Of a DNA stretch of 64,000 bases, positions 32,415-46,000 are shown in pieces. Where the stretch lies: assembly GCA_037892935.1 (NCBI GenBank), contig JAYXKI010000018.1, forward strand, positions 930,001 to 994,000. Reading direction: 5' to 3'. This DNA is from Phlebopus portentosus. Lineage: Eukaryota > Basidiomycota > Agaricomycetes > Boletales > Boletinellaceae. Position numbers and translations under genes: made by a program. Every line of letters begins with the position of its first letter. Position 1 is the first letter of the stretch. Under the pieces are notes generated by a model, which was not told the DNA's origin, made no database searches, and was given only the letters and a program-made list of their open reading frames with translations.

Positions 32415-34627
32415 TTGAGCTCTAGCTGTCTACACTGTTATATTTTTGAGTTTTTGAGTTTGGAGAGCTGCTGCTGTTGTCACAGAAGCTTTTGGTATTC
32501 TAGACTGGCCTTTTGGTATGTTTCTAGTGTTCCCATCATCTTCTGCACCCTTTTGTGCAGTTTCCACAGTCCTAGAGCCCTCTGCCTTCTTCCTTAGCCT
32601 TTATCAGTGCTAAATCTCTCTAAAACTCTGCTGCTTGATTGCTCCACAACTATCTAACTGTTTTCAACACCCTTTAGCATGTTTACTTGGCCTATATAGG
32701 CCTACTGTCCTGCCAAGTTTCAGCCTGATCTGTCACAATTTGACACTGCTATAGCCCTATCACTTTTAGCTATTTTTAAAGTTGTATTGCCTATTTCGGG
32801 TAAACCGCTCATCCGTTTCTCACGAAATTTAGCACATTTATTTAGCCTATTTTCACGTCTTTTGTCACAATGTTTCAGCCAAATTGGTCAAGAACTTGCC
32901 AACTTATTAAAGGATCTTTGTTTTATACTATATTTTGGTAAATTTTGATTTTCTTAGCAAATTCTCATGTGAATTGGATGCCCTTTAGTGTGCATATGGC
33001 TCCCATATCTATGCATACTTCTGTTAAGTTTCAGCTTGATCAGCCATGGTTTAACTATGCTGTGAGCTATTCTTGTACTGCTAGAAATTATTAATTGCTG
33101 TCAATCTGTTGATCCGATGTAACTCCTGTAAACTGTCTAATAACTGAGGAGTGTCATAGTTCTTGGGGGCTGTTTGGTAAGATCAGGACAAGTGGGAAGG
33201 AGGAGGGTGACTTTAGGAGAATACTAAAGTGAGACTGATGTGTTGATCTGGGTTCCAGAGCAGTTCTGAAAGAGATAAAGAAGAAAATAGGATTGAAGGC
33301 TGCTAGATGTATGTGAGAGGGGGATTGGATCAAGAAGATAGGTGAAGAAGCAAAGTGGGTGAAGTTAAAGCAAGGGGGATCAGTAGTAGTGGTGTGAAGG
33401 CAAATGATATCCTTACAGGTAATCTCTCAATAGATTCAAACTCTGGAGGTAGAAGATGATGAGATGAAGCTTAGAGAAGGACTTCTCCTAAGCGCTAACA
33501 ATATAAAAGTGATCCTTTTGAGGATCCAATATAATATAACAAGTTACAATGAGTTATGATGAGTTACGACAGATTACAAAATGAAATGAAGTGATATGAT
33601 GTAGAATGAAGCAATACATAAAGGGACTCAAGTGAGACTTTGTGTAGAGGGCATATGGGAGAGAGATGAGGGTCTCAAACTTCAACATGGGTTGAACTGA
33701 TCACACTGGGCTCAGGTACAACTGCAGAGCAGAAGACTCAAAGCGTATGAGACAGAACTATTATGTATTTATAGGAGATAGAGAGTCAAAGTGAGTATAG
33801 GAAGAGTCAAATTAATCTTGACTGTAGCTAGAGTGAGATTCTTATCTGAACTGAACTCTGAACTGAGCTGTCCCAAGCTAAACTGGGCTCCTACTATAAG
33901 TAACACATCTATTTATAACATTATTCAAACCTGAGCCTTTAGAGCATCAGGGAGCATAATGAAAGGAAATCAGAAGTGACAAATATAAGAGAACATATAG
34001 AAAACAAAAGACGAAATGAGCATATCTGGAAAGTGGTGAGCATAATGACTATCAAGCATAATACAAAATGTGAGTGCATACAGAATAGTGAGTATAAGGA
34101 TCATGGAGGACAAAATAAAATATGAACACATATAAGACACAAAAGGGAAAAGCTAGAGCACATCACGTCAGATCAAAGCTTGGGAGGCATCATGGGCTAT
34201 CTCCAAATCTTTTAATTTATTTCTCATACCTGAGCTTTAGTAAGATAAGCTAGCTAAGCCAGCTTTTGCAAGTTTTGACTAAATGGCTCAAATATTCAAT
34301 TGGCCGCTCTTGGTAGATTCTGAACATTGTAAGTTCTCTCTATACAGCAGTTGAATGCATAAGACTGTAGTAGTTCATTCTACTTTGAATTGAGTTAATC
34401 CACACTGAGTTCTGCTGTTATGATGCAGATTACCACAGAACATGTGTCACATGCATGATCTCGGACCTAGCATGTCAATGCTTCTTACATCTCTCAGGTT
34501 CTTGAAATTATGACTGTCTATAGTTACACTCCCAATCAGGTTAGGCTTAGCATCTTGAGATTTTCTCGACATATCAAATATAGTTTGCAATGCATTCCAT
34601 TCATCTATCTTCTCTTTTCTCCATCAT
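32415..34627. other. unassigned repeat-derived DNA
   Basis: The first ~750 bp probably represent the untranslated leader and start of a second copia copy, but no Gag is readable. From about 33170 to 34200 the sequence looks LTR-like on the minus strand: a TATAAATACATAATAG promoter-like site near 33760-33775, followed by T-rich R/U5-like sequence. Exact ends were not found. No credible protein gene is seen. Confidence 0.35.
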
Positions 34628-34833
34628 GTCCTATTAAGAGCAACAATAATAGCAATAACAGTAACAACAGCAGCAGCAGCAGCAACATTCCTTCTGCTGC
34701 TAATGGTTTCTCTTCTAGAGGTTAGGCTGGTAATGATGACTTTGGGGCTTTTGACAACATGCCCCTCTTTCTTCCAGATAGTGCTGTCGGTGAGAGCAAC
34801 AGTAGCAACAGCAATCCTCTGACTGCAAGTAAG
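34628..34833 (+). pseudogene. N-terminal remnant of an antisense Ser/Asn-rich gene
   Basis: This AGC/AAC-rich stretch translates to a Ser/Asn run followed by an acidic segment, like the N-terminus of the intact antisense gene at 9441. A similar pyrimidine-rich leader and ATG precede both. It is cut at 34833 by the insertion of a chromovirus (TSD GTAAG) and resumes at 40830. Frames are broken. Confidence 0.45.
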
Positions 34834-35297
34834 TGTAAGGACTCAAACATTTTTCTTTTATTTTCTTATGTCATCTTCTATTTTAATTTAATTTAATTTT
34901 CTTTTCTTTTATTTTCTTATTAATGATTACTCATTCGTTTACCCAAACCTTCCATCATTTTCTACAATGCTCACTAATCACTCCACTTCTTTGATATGTG
35001 ACTTCTTATTAGAGTATATCTTTCACATGCTCAAAGTCTATATAAGTAGATAGTTTGACTCTTTCATTCCTTGTCTTTCTATTCTACTTACCTTCACTTC
35101 GACATAGGTATCTACTCTTGTATTGATAGTTTATTGAATTCTACTTACCTTCACTTTGACATAGCATTCAATGGTCTGAACTTAAGCCTCGTCTTAGCTG
35201 TCTTGATCTGAGCGACGTATCTAGGTTTAACTTATTTACACTTATTTGTTATTATATTAGCCTGCCTTGACTCAGCCTCTGAGCCGTCCACCTAACA
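34834..35297 (+). repeat. 5' LTR of the 6.0-kb chromovirus
   Basis: 464 bp, starting TGTAAGGACTCAAAC and ending CACCTAACA. It is closely similar to 40373-40829, with mostly transition differences and a few small indels in T/C-rich tracts. Confidence 0.9.
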
Positions 35298-35474
35298 TAA
35301 TAGAAAGACCCACCCTTGGCTCACGCCCAATTTTCATTGTCGTCGAGCACTCGTCTGTGATATGTCCCCTGAAGTATATCTTTAAAGGATGACATTAAAT
35401 GAAACCCAGTTTCTACCATATAGACAATAAACCCCTATCTTGCCTGTCGAAGTCCAATTGACTCCAATGTGTTC

Positions 35475-36480
35475 TGATAGTACCTAATAGTACCCAAAGA
35501 CACCAACCAAGGCTCAAAGGAGTCAAAGAAGATCCATGTCGCCAAACCACGAGACTTTGATGGAGAACACAATTATGTGGACTTCAAACGAGAGCTACGC
35601 CTCTACATCTATGCGTCCAAATCAGAGTTCAAGACAAACAAGAGCAAGATTATGTTTGCCTTATCATACATGACGAGTGGTACTGCCGCGAGCTGGGTGG
35701 AAAGTTACACTAGCGGAGCAGTTGACAAAAATGGCCAGTTAGCATTCAAGGACAACTGGGATGCTTTCTTAAAGAAGCTCAACACGTCATTCGATGACCC
35801 TGCCAGATCTCAGAAAGCTTTCGAATAAGTAGATGCAATGTACTATGGAGACCTCAACACTGACAAATTCTTCAACAAATTTGACATCTGCCGAGTAGAT
35901 GCTGGACTAGCAACAGAAGCACATGATGAATGGTTGATGAGTCATCTCAAGAGGGTGCTAAACCCAAAGGTCATCGAAGGCATTATGCAACTGCCCAATG
36001 AACTAATGACGTATGAAGAGTTCAAGAAGGCTGCTGTCAAGGTAGACAGAGTCGAGTGTCAAATCAGAGATCTGATAGCCAGACATTGAAGAAAGACAAT
36101 AAGTTCAGCAGTGACAAAGCCAACTCCAGTGCCACTGCTGAGACATCCTATGCTGCCCCAACAAGCAACTCATCCCTATGTACCACCCTCCCAGGATTGT
36201 TGTGATGCGACAAGAGTAATGTATGGAGGATTAGGCCAACCGATGGACATCATGATGAACTAGGCGCGACATACGTGTGCCTGCTATAAGTGTGGCCAAG
36301 TGGGCCACTACATCAGAGAATGTCCACGAGGTCATGAAGCGATATGTGCCATCATTGCAGCCTTCATTCCAGAAGACAGAGAAGCACTCCTTGAAGAGCT
36401 CGGCCAAGCAAAGGAATCCTCCTTTAAAGAGGTCAATGTGTGAGCAGTGCCCGCTGAGCTGGAGGAACTAGTGGAAGGCG
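35475..36480 (+). pseudogene. chromovirus gag remnant
   Basis: A capsid-type Gag segment (KPRDFDGEHNYVDFKREL) starts near 35544. Open pieces follow at 35577-35828 and 35838-36089, separated by a single TAA at a likely Gln codon. A zinc knuckle CYKCGQVGHYIREC (CX2CX4HX4C) lies at about 36280-36321. Trp codons are replaced by TGA or TAG elsewhere. Confidence 0.85.
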
Positions 36481-36499
36481 AGAGTTTTCTGGAAGACTG

Positions 36500-39400
36500 G
36501 GCATAGACATCAGAATGGCTGGTTGGTTTTCTAAAGGACTCTTTTTATTGGACTCGTTAAAATATAATCATCCTGTTGTACAATATCAAGATGCAAATAC
36601 CAGTGACGGTTTTACCCTTCAAAAACTCCTTACCGACATACTGCCAGATGAATCTAAAGTTGACGACAATGACTTTGAAGTCTACAAAGATTTATTTGTC
36701 AGAAAAGTGGATGTGCAAGAAGGCGAATTGAGAGTGAAAGAGTAGATTCAAACCACTATAAAAAATGAGGTTATGGTGGAAGAACCTTACCATGAGAGCA
36801 TTGTTGCTTGGGCAAACATTACCAAAGCAGTGTGGGATGTGGTTAGCAGATGTGCAGCTGAGGTATGGCACAAAGGTATAGAGGATGTAGAGCAGTTCAT
36901 CAGGAGGGCAGGTGGAAAGGAGTTGGACACTTTTGTCAGCATCGTACATCCTAAGGTAGCTAGAGACGATGAAGTTGATCTGTTGAATCCTGACCTTGAG
37001 AATAAAAACTTCATCGACACTCACACTTTAATTGACTCAGGGTGCACTGGCTTCTGCATCGATGAAGGTTTCATTAAGTAATACGGTTTTCCGACTCAAA
37101 GATATATCTGACCTAGACCAGTCTTCAATGCTGATGGTACTAGCAATGAAGGCAGACTAATTAAGAAGTATGTTGTAGTATGGATGTTCTTTGGCAAACA
37201 CGAAGAAGAGATCCAATTGGCGGTCACATCTTTAGCATCAAGTAACATTTTCCTCGGTTATGACTGGTTATAGAAACACAACCCAGAGATTGACTGGAAG
37301 CTTGGAATTGTCAAGTTCACATGATGCCCTGACGAATGCGACTCTGTATTATTGAGAGAAGAGATAGATGATGAGTATGTGAGGAATGTAAGGATGAAAG
37401 AAGCAGCGAAGTGGCCACCCTACCTAGAGGAGTATGCTGATGTTTTTAGCAAGGAATTGTTCGAATGTTTACCAAACCACCAAATGTGAGACCATGCTAT
37501 TGACTTAAAGCCAGATTTCAAACCCAGCGACTGCAAGGTTTACCCATTATTGCTAAAAGAACAAGAGGTGATGAAAGAGCTCATTAAAAAAAACCTAGCA
37601 TCAGGTTGTATCCAACAGTCGAAATCTTCAATAGTGTTACCATTCTTTTTTATCAAGAAAGAAGATGGGAGCTTGCAAGCAATCCAAGACTACTAAAAGC
37701 TCAATAAAGGAATGGTCAAGAACAAGTACCCATTGCTATTGATAAATGAACTTATTAACAAGGTCAAGGATGCAAAATATATCACGAAGCTCGATGTTCA
37801 CTGGGAATACTACAATATCCGAATTTGTGAAGGAGATGAGTGAAAGGCAGCATTTAGGACAAACTTAGGCTTGTTCGAGCTGACAGTCATGTTCTTTAGG
37901 CTGTGCAATGTGCCAGCAACCTTCCAAGGTTTTATGAATGACATCTTTTGAGAATTAAACTATGAAGGTATCATTATTATTTACCTCGACGATATCCTTA
38001 TCTTCTTGAATGACCTGGAAGAACATCAGAAGTGGACCAAGTGAGTTTTTGAGATCCTACATCAAAATGGACTCTTTCTGAAGCTGCAGAAATGTGAGTT
38101 TAAGGTTGATACAGTTAAATATCTCGAACACATCATCGGCAATGGTGAAGTTCAAATAGATCCCAAGAAGACAGCAGCAGTATAAGACTGGCTGGTTCTA
38201 AAGAACGTCTACGAACTGCAACAATTCCTGGGACTAGGAAATTGGTTGCAGCATTTTGTTAAGGATTACAGTTCAGTTGTCAAACCTTTGACTATGCTGA
38301 TGGGTAAGGTGGAATGGAAGTGGGGTGAAGAGGAGCAGGCAGTGTTCAAAGAGTTGAAGCATCATTTGAGTAGTTCTCCCATACTAGCAATACCCAACAA
38401 CAAAGACCCTTTTTGTGTGAAAGCTGATGTGTCAGACTTTGCAACAGGTGGAGTACTTCTCCAGAAACAAGACGGCAAGTGGAAAGTGATTGCCTATTGG
38501 TTGTCAACCTTCTTGGAGGTGGAGCGTAACTATGAGATCTATGACAAGGAAATGCTTGCCATTGTTTAAGCCCTCAAGGAATGGTGACAATACCTCCAGG
38601 GAGCTAACAAACCTTTTGAAGTATGGACGGACCATGCAAACCTAACGTACTTCCAATCGCTGCAGGAACTAAATTGTCAACAGGCTCATTGGCAACTTGA
38701 CTTAGCTAAATTTAATTTCACACTAGTCCACAAGCCTAGAAAAATATTAGGTAAGGCCAATCTATTGTTATGTTGAGCAGATTACAACAAGGGCGAGCAC
38801 AACAACGAGAATGTAATGTTTGTCAAGAAGGAGTAGTTGGTTAGAGGAATAGTTCAGACGTTGAGAGACGTACTTGTCGAGAAGGTCACAGAAGCGCATA
38901 GACAGGAGGATGAAGGAGAGAGACTGAAGGAAGTCAAAAGGAGAGGGGAAATGTGGAGGAAAGGTAGATTAGTATACATACCAGCAGACATTAGAGAGAT
39001 CATCATGAAGGAACACCACAATTCAACTCTGGTGGGACATCTAGGAGTGACAAAGATGATCCAGTTGATAGCATGAAGGTACTAGTGGCTGAGAATGAGT
39101 GCAGACGTGCAGGTGTATGTGTGAGGGTGTGATCGTTATCAATGGACGAAGGCTCTAAGGATAACAAGGGCAAAGGTTTTGCACCCTAATGAGATGCTGG
39201 AGGCACTATAGCAAATTGTCACGGTCGACCTGATTGGAGAATTGCCAGAGTTGAATGAGTTTAATGTAATTTGCATTGTGGTTGATCACTTTAGCAAACA
39301 AATCCATGCGATCCTAACAACAACGAAGTTGACAGCTGAAGGCATGGCAAGGATCTACAGGGATCATGTCTTCTGGTTATATGGACTGCCTCAAAAGATC

Positions 39401-40270
39401 ATTCATGACTGAGGAGTACAATTCGATGTAAAGATGATGAAGGAGTTATACAAACTCCTTCATATCAAAGGCAACCCGTCAACAGCATATCACCCACAGA
39501 CCGATGGACAGACAGAGAGAGTTGACCAAAAACTCAAACAATACCTCCGCTTGTATATCAATCATTGACAATCGGACTGGGTGGACTGGCTAGCTCTTGC
39601 AGAATTTGTATACAATAACTGCAAACATTCAGCAATGAAACTATCCCCCTTCTTTGTTAACATGGGAATGCACCCCTTGGACTTTATGGGAGTTGGGACA
39701 GCATCGTCGAACCTGTCAGTAGAAGAATTTGTCAAGCATGTCAAAGAGGTGCATGAGCTTGCCCAGAGTAACCTAACCCAGGCAAACAAAGACATAAAAC
39801 GATTCTATAACTGTCATGCTGGAAAATTCATTGATTATAAGGCTGGACAGAAAGTCTTCTTAGACAGATAAAATATCAAGACAATCCGACCAACAAAGAA
39901 GATAGATGACAAGTGGTTTGGTCTCTTCGAGGTCATGAAAAAGGTTGGTGCAAGCGTATATAGACTCAGGCTACCAAAGGCGTAGAAGAAGGTTCATCTA
40001 GTCTTCAATGAGATCTTGCTCAAACTAGCTATCTAACCATCCTTTGAGTCGCAAAAGAAGCTACCTCCACCTCCACCAGTGATCATTGATGAGCAGAAAG
40101 AATATGAGGTTGAAGAAATACTTGACTTGCATCTACATTGAGGCAAGCTCCAATTTCTAGTCAAGTGGGTTGGATACGAAGAAGCAACATGGCAACCGGA
40201 GTCCAACATCAAAGATAATGTACAGGAATTGATTCAAGAATTCTATTACAAACATCCTGGGGCTCTGAGA
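36500..40270 (+). pseudogene. chromovirus protease-pol remnant with chromodomain
   Basis: The protease has DSG in LIDSGCTGFCIDEG (37030-37071). The RT is at about 37640-38090 with YLDDILIF (37983-38006). RNase H spans about 38390-38650, including ADVSDFATGGVLL. The integrase has its zinc domain at about 39005-39150 and its core at about 39220-39660 with YHPQTDGQTERV. A chromodomain (YEVEEILDLHLH...LVKWVGYEEATWQPE) is at about 40102-40205. Numerous stops, chiefly at former Trp or Gln codons, inactivate it. Confidence 0.9.
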
Positions 40271-40372
40271 AAGTTAACAATACCTCAACAAAGTCTATAA
40301 ATGCTGTACAAATTCACGTCATCAGAAGACCTATGTGGTTGGTCAGGACGCCCAACCTTGAAGGGGGGGTGA

Positions 40373-40829
40373 TGTAAGGACTCAAACATTTTTCTTTTAT
40401 TTTCTTACATCATCTTCTATTTTAATTTTCTTTTCTTTTCTTTTCTTTTCTTATTAACGATTACTCATCCATTTACCAGAACCTTCCATCATTTTTCACA
40501 ATGCTCACTAATCACTCCACTCCTTTGATATGTGACTTCTTATTAGAGTATATCTTTCACATGCTCAAAGTCTATATAAGTAGATAGTTTGACTCTTTCA
40601 TTCCTTATTTTTTTATTCTACTTACCTTCACTTTGACATAGGTATCTACTCTTGTATTGATAGTTTATTGAATTCTACTTACCTTTACTTCAACATAGCA
40701 TTCGACGGTCTGAACTTAAGCCTCATCTTAGCTGTCTTGATGAGTGACATATCTGAGTTTAACTTATTTACACTTATTTGTTATTATATTAGCCTGCCTC
40801 AACTCAGCCCCTGAGCCGTCCGCCTAACA
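40373..40829 (+). repeat. 3' LTR of the 6.0-kb chromovirus
   Basis: 457 bp, starting TGTAAGGACTC and ending CGCCTAACA, followed by the GTAAG target duplication. Confidence 0.9.
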
Positions 40830-41356
40830 GTAAGTCTTTGAGTGCAGAACAAGTGAAAGAGGACAAGAGAAGCCAAAGTGATAGTAGGGACAGCAGCAGT
40901 AGCAGCAGCAGCAATTTGTCTGCTGCTAGTAGCTGAGTCATACATGATGAGGGGTGTGAGAGGTGTGTGAGGACAGGCCAGGTCTGTGAGAGTTTCCCTA
41001 GGCAGGCCTGTGATTACTGCCGCATGAAGGCTAGGTAGTGATGCGAGCTGGCTATGTACAGGAGGGCTGTATGTCATCTGCAAAATGAGTAGGTGAAATG
41101 CAAGATACACAAAGCTTGTCAGCACATAACAGCACAAGTGCTGAGGATGCCAGTTGTGCCTATCCTTGAGATGAGTGACATTGAGGAGTTAGTCGCTGGG
41201 ACAGACAAGAGTGCTATCCATTTCTAGATGACAGCCTTGGAGAGACACATGTATGTATTGTTCCATGCTGCAGATCAACTGTGCAACCTGGTGGAGGAGA
41301 TGCTGGCTGAGATTAGTACATTAGGAAGGGTGGTAAGGGGTGAGGAGGAAGAGTAA
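40830..41356 (+). pseudogene. decayed antisense Zn2Cys6 gene of a retroelement relative
   Basis: This continues from 34833 after removal of the chromovirus. A Ser-rich stretch leads to six cysteines spaced CX2CX6CX7CX2CX7C (first Cys near 40955, last at 41042), in the context GCERCVRTGQVC...CDYCRMKAR. This is strikingly like GCERCIGRGEMC...CQVCRVSH in the intact element's antisense gene. Two stops fall between the fifth and sixth cysteine positions, and more follow. It converges on a minus-strand pol remnant, as in the intact element. Confidence 0.65.
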
Positions 41357-41651
41357 GAAGTAAGAGAAGTGAGAAGAGGGGGTAAAGTGTGTCAAAACAA
41401 CACTTTTTGTCTAGTGTCCCCTCATAGGACAAATAAAAAAACAAAGAAAAAGAAGAAAAAAAGAAAAAAAAAATTGGACTTTTATATATATATAGTTTTT
41501 GTATGTTTTTGAATGTTATAAATTTTTGTTTGTAGTTTTGATGTTTTGGGGTAAAGGTAAAATGAGGCGAGGCTGAAGAATAATGGAAGAATAAGGAGTG
41601 AGATATGAGAAAATGAGAGATTAGAGAAAATAAGTGGTGATTATTGAGTTA
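41357..41651. other. A-rich convergent spacer
   Basis: No gene is visible. It contains A-rich and T-rich runs at 41430-41530. Like 11158-11225 in the intact element, it sits between the ends of an antisense Zn2Cys6 gene and a minus-strand pol. Confidence 0.4.
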
Positions 41652-42734
41652 CAGCTAGTTGCAAAATTGTTGGCAATCATGTGATTTCATCACTTTTCCT
41701 GTCACAAATGCCCCAAAACACAGATAAAATCATATCTCACCCAAAACTTAATAGTTTCACATCATCTAAGTTGCTAAATTCATATTTTCAAAAGGGCTTT
41801 CATTAAGAAACAAAGATTGAGAAAATAGAGCAAAAAATGATCCCAAAATAGCGAAAATATTTTTTTTACCTCTTTTTTGCATGTGCATTTTTTTCTGTGA
41901 TCTCTGCTGGTCCAGCACCTCCCCAAAGCTGTCCAAAATGATAACATGATTATATTATGAATTTAAAGTCTGAATTTGAGTTGAATTGTGTACCAGAATG
42001 TACTGCTTTGAGGCATGCCTGAATCACTCAAAACTCATCATTCCCCCCTAGCCTCCCAAGCACCAGAAAAAATTCTTACAGGTCAGATTCATGTATGTAA
42101 ATTCACTATAGATTAAATACATGAGCTTTGAGCACCACCTGTTGCTGTAGGATCCACTGGGGAGCTGTGCTGAACAAGTGGTTCTGGTTGTATGCACTAT
42201 TCTAGACAGCATCTTCTCAGCTCACCAGTGCAAGCTGAGGCTCTAGCTAATATATAAAACTAGTCTATTATATCTGAAATGAATTTACATGTATGAATCT
42301 GACCTGTAAGAATTTTTTCTGGTGCTTGGGAGGCTAGGAGGAAATGATAAGTTTTGAGTGATTCAGGCATGCCTCAAAGCAGTACATTCTGGTACACAAT
42401 TCAACTCAAATTCAGACTTTAAATTCATAATATAATCATGTTATCATTTTGGACAGCTTTGGGGAGGTGCTGGACCAGCAGGGATCACAGAAAAAAATGC
42501 ACATGCAAAGAAGAGGCAAAAAATAATATTTTCACTATTTTGGGGTCATTTTTTGCTCTATTTTCTCAATCTTTATTTCTTAATAAAAGCCCTTTTGAAA
42601 ATATGAATTTAGCAACTTAGATAATGTGAAACCATTGAGTTTTGGGTGAGATATGATTTTATCTGTGTTTTGAGGCACTTATGATAGGAAAAGTGGTGAA
42701 ATTACATGATTGCCAACAATTTTGCAACTAGCTG
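41652..42734. mobile_element. palindromic TA-flanked non-autonomous element, copy 1 (1083 bp)
   Basis: It begins CAGCTAGTTGCAAAATTG and ends with its reverse complement, flanked by TA on both sides. The two arms are inverted repeats of roughly 450 bp each around a unique centre of about 150-200 bp. The small ORFs inside come from the arms and recur in copy 2. No transposase is encoded, so it is a long-TIR MITE or fold-back type element. Terminal CAGCT and TA duplication point to a Tc1/mariner-type mobiliser. Confidence 0.85.
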
Positions 42735-43029
42735 TAAAAGGACTGAGAAAAGAAATAAGCTGGTTACACTGTTTTGCACAACATTATACCAGGTTGTGAT
42801 TTGCAACTGAGCATATCAAGGTGAAAATGCAGTTAAACGTGTATCTCAGTTGGCGTAAACACTTTCTAAAGGTCTAAATGTGGTTGTGCGCAAATAATTT
42901 GAAGGAAGGAGAAATTGAGAGGAAATTTGGAAGAGGAAAGAAAGAAAACAAATAAATTGAAAGAGATCTAATAGAAGAGGAATGTCAGTGGTTTACATGG
43001 AGGGTATCATAACTGAATAGTGTTTATAA
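42735..43029. other. short spacer of unclear origin
   Basis: Just under 300 bp of AT-rich DNA between the palindromic element and the end of the minus-strand pol remnant. No gene or repeat was recognised. Confidence 0.4.
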
Positions 43030-46000
43030 GTTGAGGTTTTCAGATTTCGATTAGGTGTTGGAATCATCATCATCTTCTGGTTTGATTAGAGGGTTGTCAT
43101 CGTCCTTGTATTTGTCATCTGCTGCGTTAATGAGTTTAGTGACAGGAACAGAGAGATTTAAACAAGAAAAGTAAGAAATCAGGCAAAATGCAGCTACTCA
43201 GATCTTTGAGACTGATCTGTCAAGTTCTACTATGACATACAATCCAGCCTTTGTTTTGCATATTACAATGTAGGGTCCTAGGTATCGGGGCTTTGTCTTG
43301 TGATTAAGTTCTATTTTGATGCACGTATTCTATAACAAAATAAGTCATCCTAGCTAGAAGTCATAGTCTTTGATTTTAGCCTTGTTGATCTCTTTAAATT
43401 GTTATGCATATGCATGCTGAGCATCAGAAACTAGTCTGGTGATATAGTCTAGTTCTTCAGGGTGTTTTTGGAGCTGTTTCACACAGATTGTGATGAGTTG
43501 CACAGTTGAAATAGATGTATTAACTGAGGGGGCTAAGTACGTAGCTTCAACAAGGTCAAATGATAGAATAGGCTCTACTCTGTGTACCATATAGTACAGA
43601 GACATTTTAGTTACTTTCTAGATGGTGATTCTTTCTGCCCAAAATACTGAGTAAGCTTAATCACTCCATCATTTGTCATTACTATCTACAGCCTTTATCA
43701 AGGCTTCCTGTACATCATAGTAGCATCTTTCTACAATTCTATTAGCACAAGAATTGTATGCTGATATACATATGTGATTGATGTGATATCAGTCCTTGAG
43801 GTAATCAAGTGCTGTAATGAATAGTTTCCTATTATCTGTTACGAGCTCAGGATAGGCACCATATCTGTATAGAAGGTCTTAGAAAATGAACTGGCTAATT
43901 ACTCTGCCGGTTTCTTTATGTAAGAGTTAAAATTCAGGGTAACCAGATAATACACAATGAGCTTGCATGATGTATTGGTATCCTCCAAACTTTAGCATTA
44001 CCTTAGTATCAATGTGTATGTGCTGAAAAATTAATGGTATTGTTAGTACAATCGGGGGGATTAGAATATTCTTTATCTAGCAAACTTAGCACTTATGACA
44101 GGTGCACATGTAGTATTTGATGTCTGGTCCAAGGGTAGGCCACCAAAATCATTTCAGGAGTTGAATTTAGATAAAATGTACTCTCTTGTAGCCTAGATTA
44201 TCACGCGCTTGCTTTATAAGGTTTCATCTGCATTTCAGTTCAATTACAACTTAGTGTCATCCATTCTGTACCTTCTTCCATAAATGTCCATCTCTAGTAA
44301 AGAAATTTGCTGCATACCTGATCAGCACTGCATAGTCATAATTATCTAATTAGTCTGGTCACTTCTGGCTGATCAAGAAGTTCTTGACATCATCTAAGTA
44401 AGCATCATTTGGGTTTGCTTCCTTGGAGCTGGGGAACAAGGTCAATACAATATCAGTCTTCTTCAGAAAGTCAGAGTCACTTTTTCTCTCCTGGCATTGT
44501 TGTGCTGAGAGTGGACTTATGAATAAATTCAACAGTGCTCTCACAGAGTCAACCGGTCTATTTATCTAGATGGGTAGTCTTTTCTGTTGTTCATTTAGCT
44601 ATAGGCAACTAAGTCTTAGACTACATATAATGTTCTTAGCCGTTGGGTAGGTAATAGAAGTTGATATGGATACTTTTGTGGTGATGACATATGATAAGGG
44701 TGATTTGCTGATATGAATCCTGAACTCAAACTTAATACGTATTAGGTTCTAGAAGCAGCATGGTAGTAGTTTTAGCAATCTCGCCTATTGTTATAGGTTT
44801 TAATAGCAATGCTCTTCGCAGTACTAGCAACTGCTTTTATTCTTAACAGGTACTAACAGCAAATACTGAAGTAGTGCTAGCTACCTGCACACTGGTGTAT
44901 CTGAGTGATATGCTTGATGTCAAATAAATTATAATACTAATGCTCAGCAAGAGTGGGTACAAATAAGCACTGGACTTGAGTGCATCATGCTAGACAATAA
45001 TAAACACCTCTGTATGCCTACAATTCTAGGGTACTGAACAGCAATGAGATAAGATTAGATAACACCTTAGTTTTATTACTGACTTTTTTTTATACAGCAG
45101 TAACAAAAACTAACATCCACTTAGACTTAAGACACAAAGTAATAAACTGAAGAGAGATGGTAATAGTTAGAGGTTAAGTTGATCTCTCTCTTGGTGCACT
45201 CACTCACTTGCCTTATATAGGCTAAGCTTACTAAGCATTACCAAGCATTACTAAGCAAGGCTGAGAAAATGAACATAAAATCTAAATACACTTGCTTAAT
45301 TAAGAAAGTTAGAGTCATTATTTCTAATATAGAACCTGCTTCCTATCTCAGTATCTTGTTCTTCTGAATTAGTCATTTAACATGCATGCACACTGACTCA
45401 TTCTAGTCCAGTCATTGATAGAAAGTCTAGAATATTGTGACTCATACCCTCAAATCCTTGTACGTATTATTAGTCTGCTTTAGGTGGTTAAGCGATTTAA
45501 ATATCTCTGAATAGGGACCTTGAAGAAGCTTTCGGACTCTGTTTAGCTTTGACTATTCCAGTATAAATTATATACAAGTGATGGCACAGTCTTATTAATT
45601 CACATTTTCTCAAAATGCCTTCTCGCAACCCTTTTGCACACCTCTCACACATGTAGTGTTGCATGAAGAAGATATTGAGATTTATTCATAAGCCTTGTCA
45701 GATTACTATTGAACAGCTGCAGTGAGTGTCTGCATTTATGTTTAAGTCGCTTTTGTTCTGATGCACTATTAGAATCATAGTTGAGATGACTATTATAACT
45801 AGGATGAAACCACTTCTCTTGTTGGTTTCACATTGCTATCACCCAATGCATATCTGGTATGGACTTCTGTCATTATGCTCATGACTTTCTAGCTGATAGC
45901 ACTTGTAGAGTACTTATGAACAAGTTATCTTTAAGTCCTAAGAGTTTATGTGTTGTGTCCTGTAATGTCATTACTTGATAATTATAAGTGATCCTGTGCA

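Larger units (their letters stand above)
34834..40829 (+). mobile_element. decayed chromovirus (Ty3/gypsy) with both LTRs, 6.0 kb
   Basis: The LTRs are 34834-35297 and 40373-40829, both TGTAAGGACTC...CTAACA, each with a CTATATAAG promoter-like site. A 5-bp GTAAG duplication flanks the element (34829-34833 and 40830-40834). The order gag, protease, RT, RNase H, integrase, chromodomain is complete but interrupted by many stops. A polypurine tract (AAGGGGGGGTGA) precedes the 3' LTR. Confidence 0.93.

Noticed and set aside
42438..42620. 60-codon frame recurring at 56677-56859 and 57349-57531
   Set aside because: It is simply the arm of the palindromic elements read in each copy, with no start context or domain.
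20706..43000. Frequent TGA at Trp positions as evidence for a code where TGA means Trp
   Set aside because: TAA and TAG at Gln and Trp positions are equally common in the relics, and intact genes in the window use TGA as a stop (gag end, NDC1, peroxiredoxin). Mutation explains the pattern.
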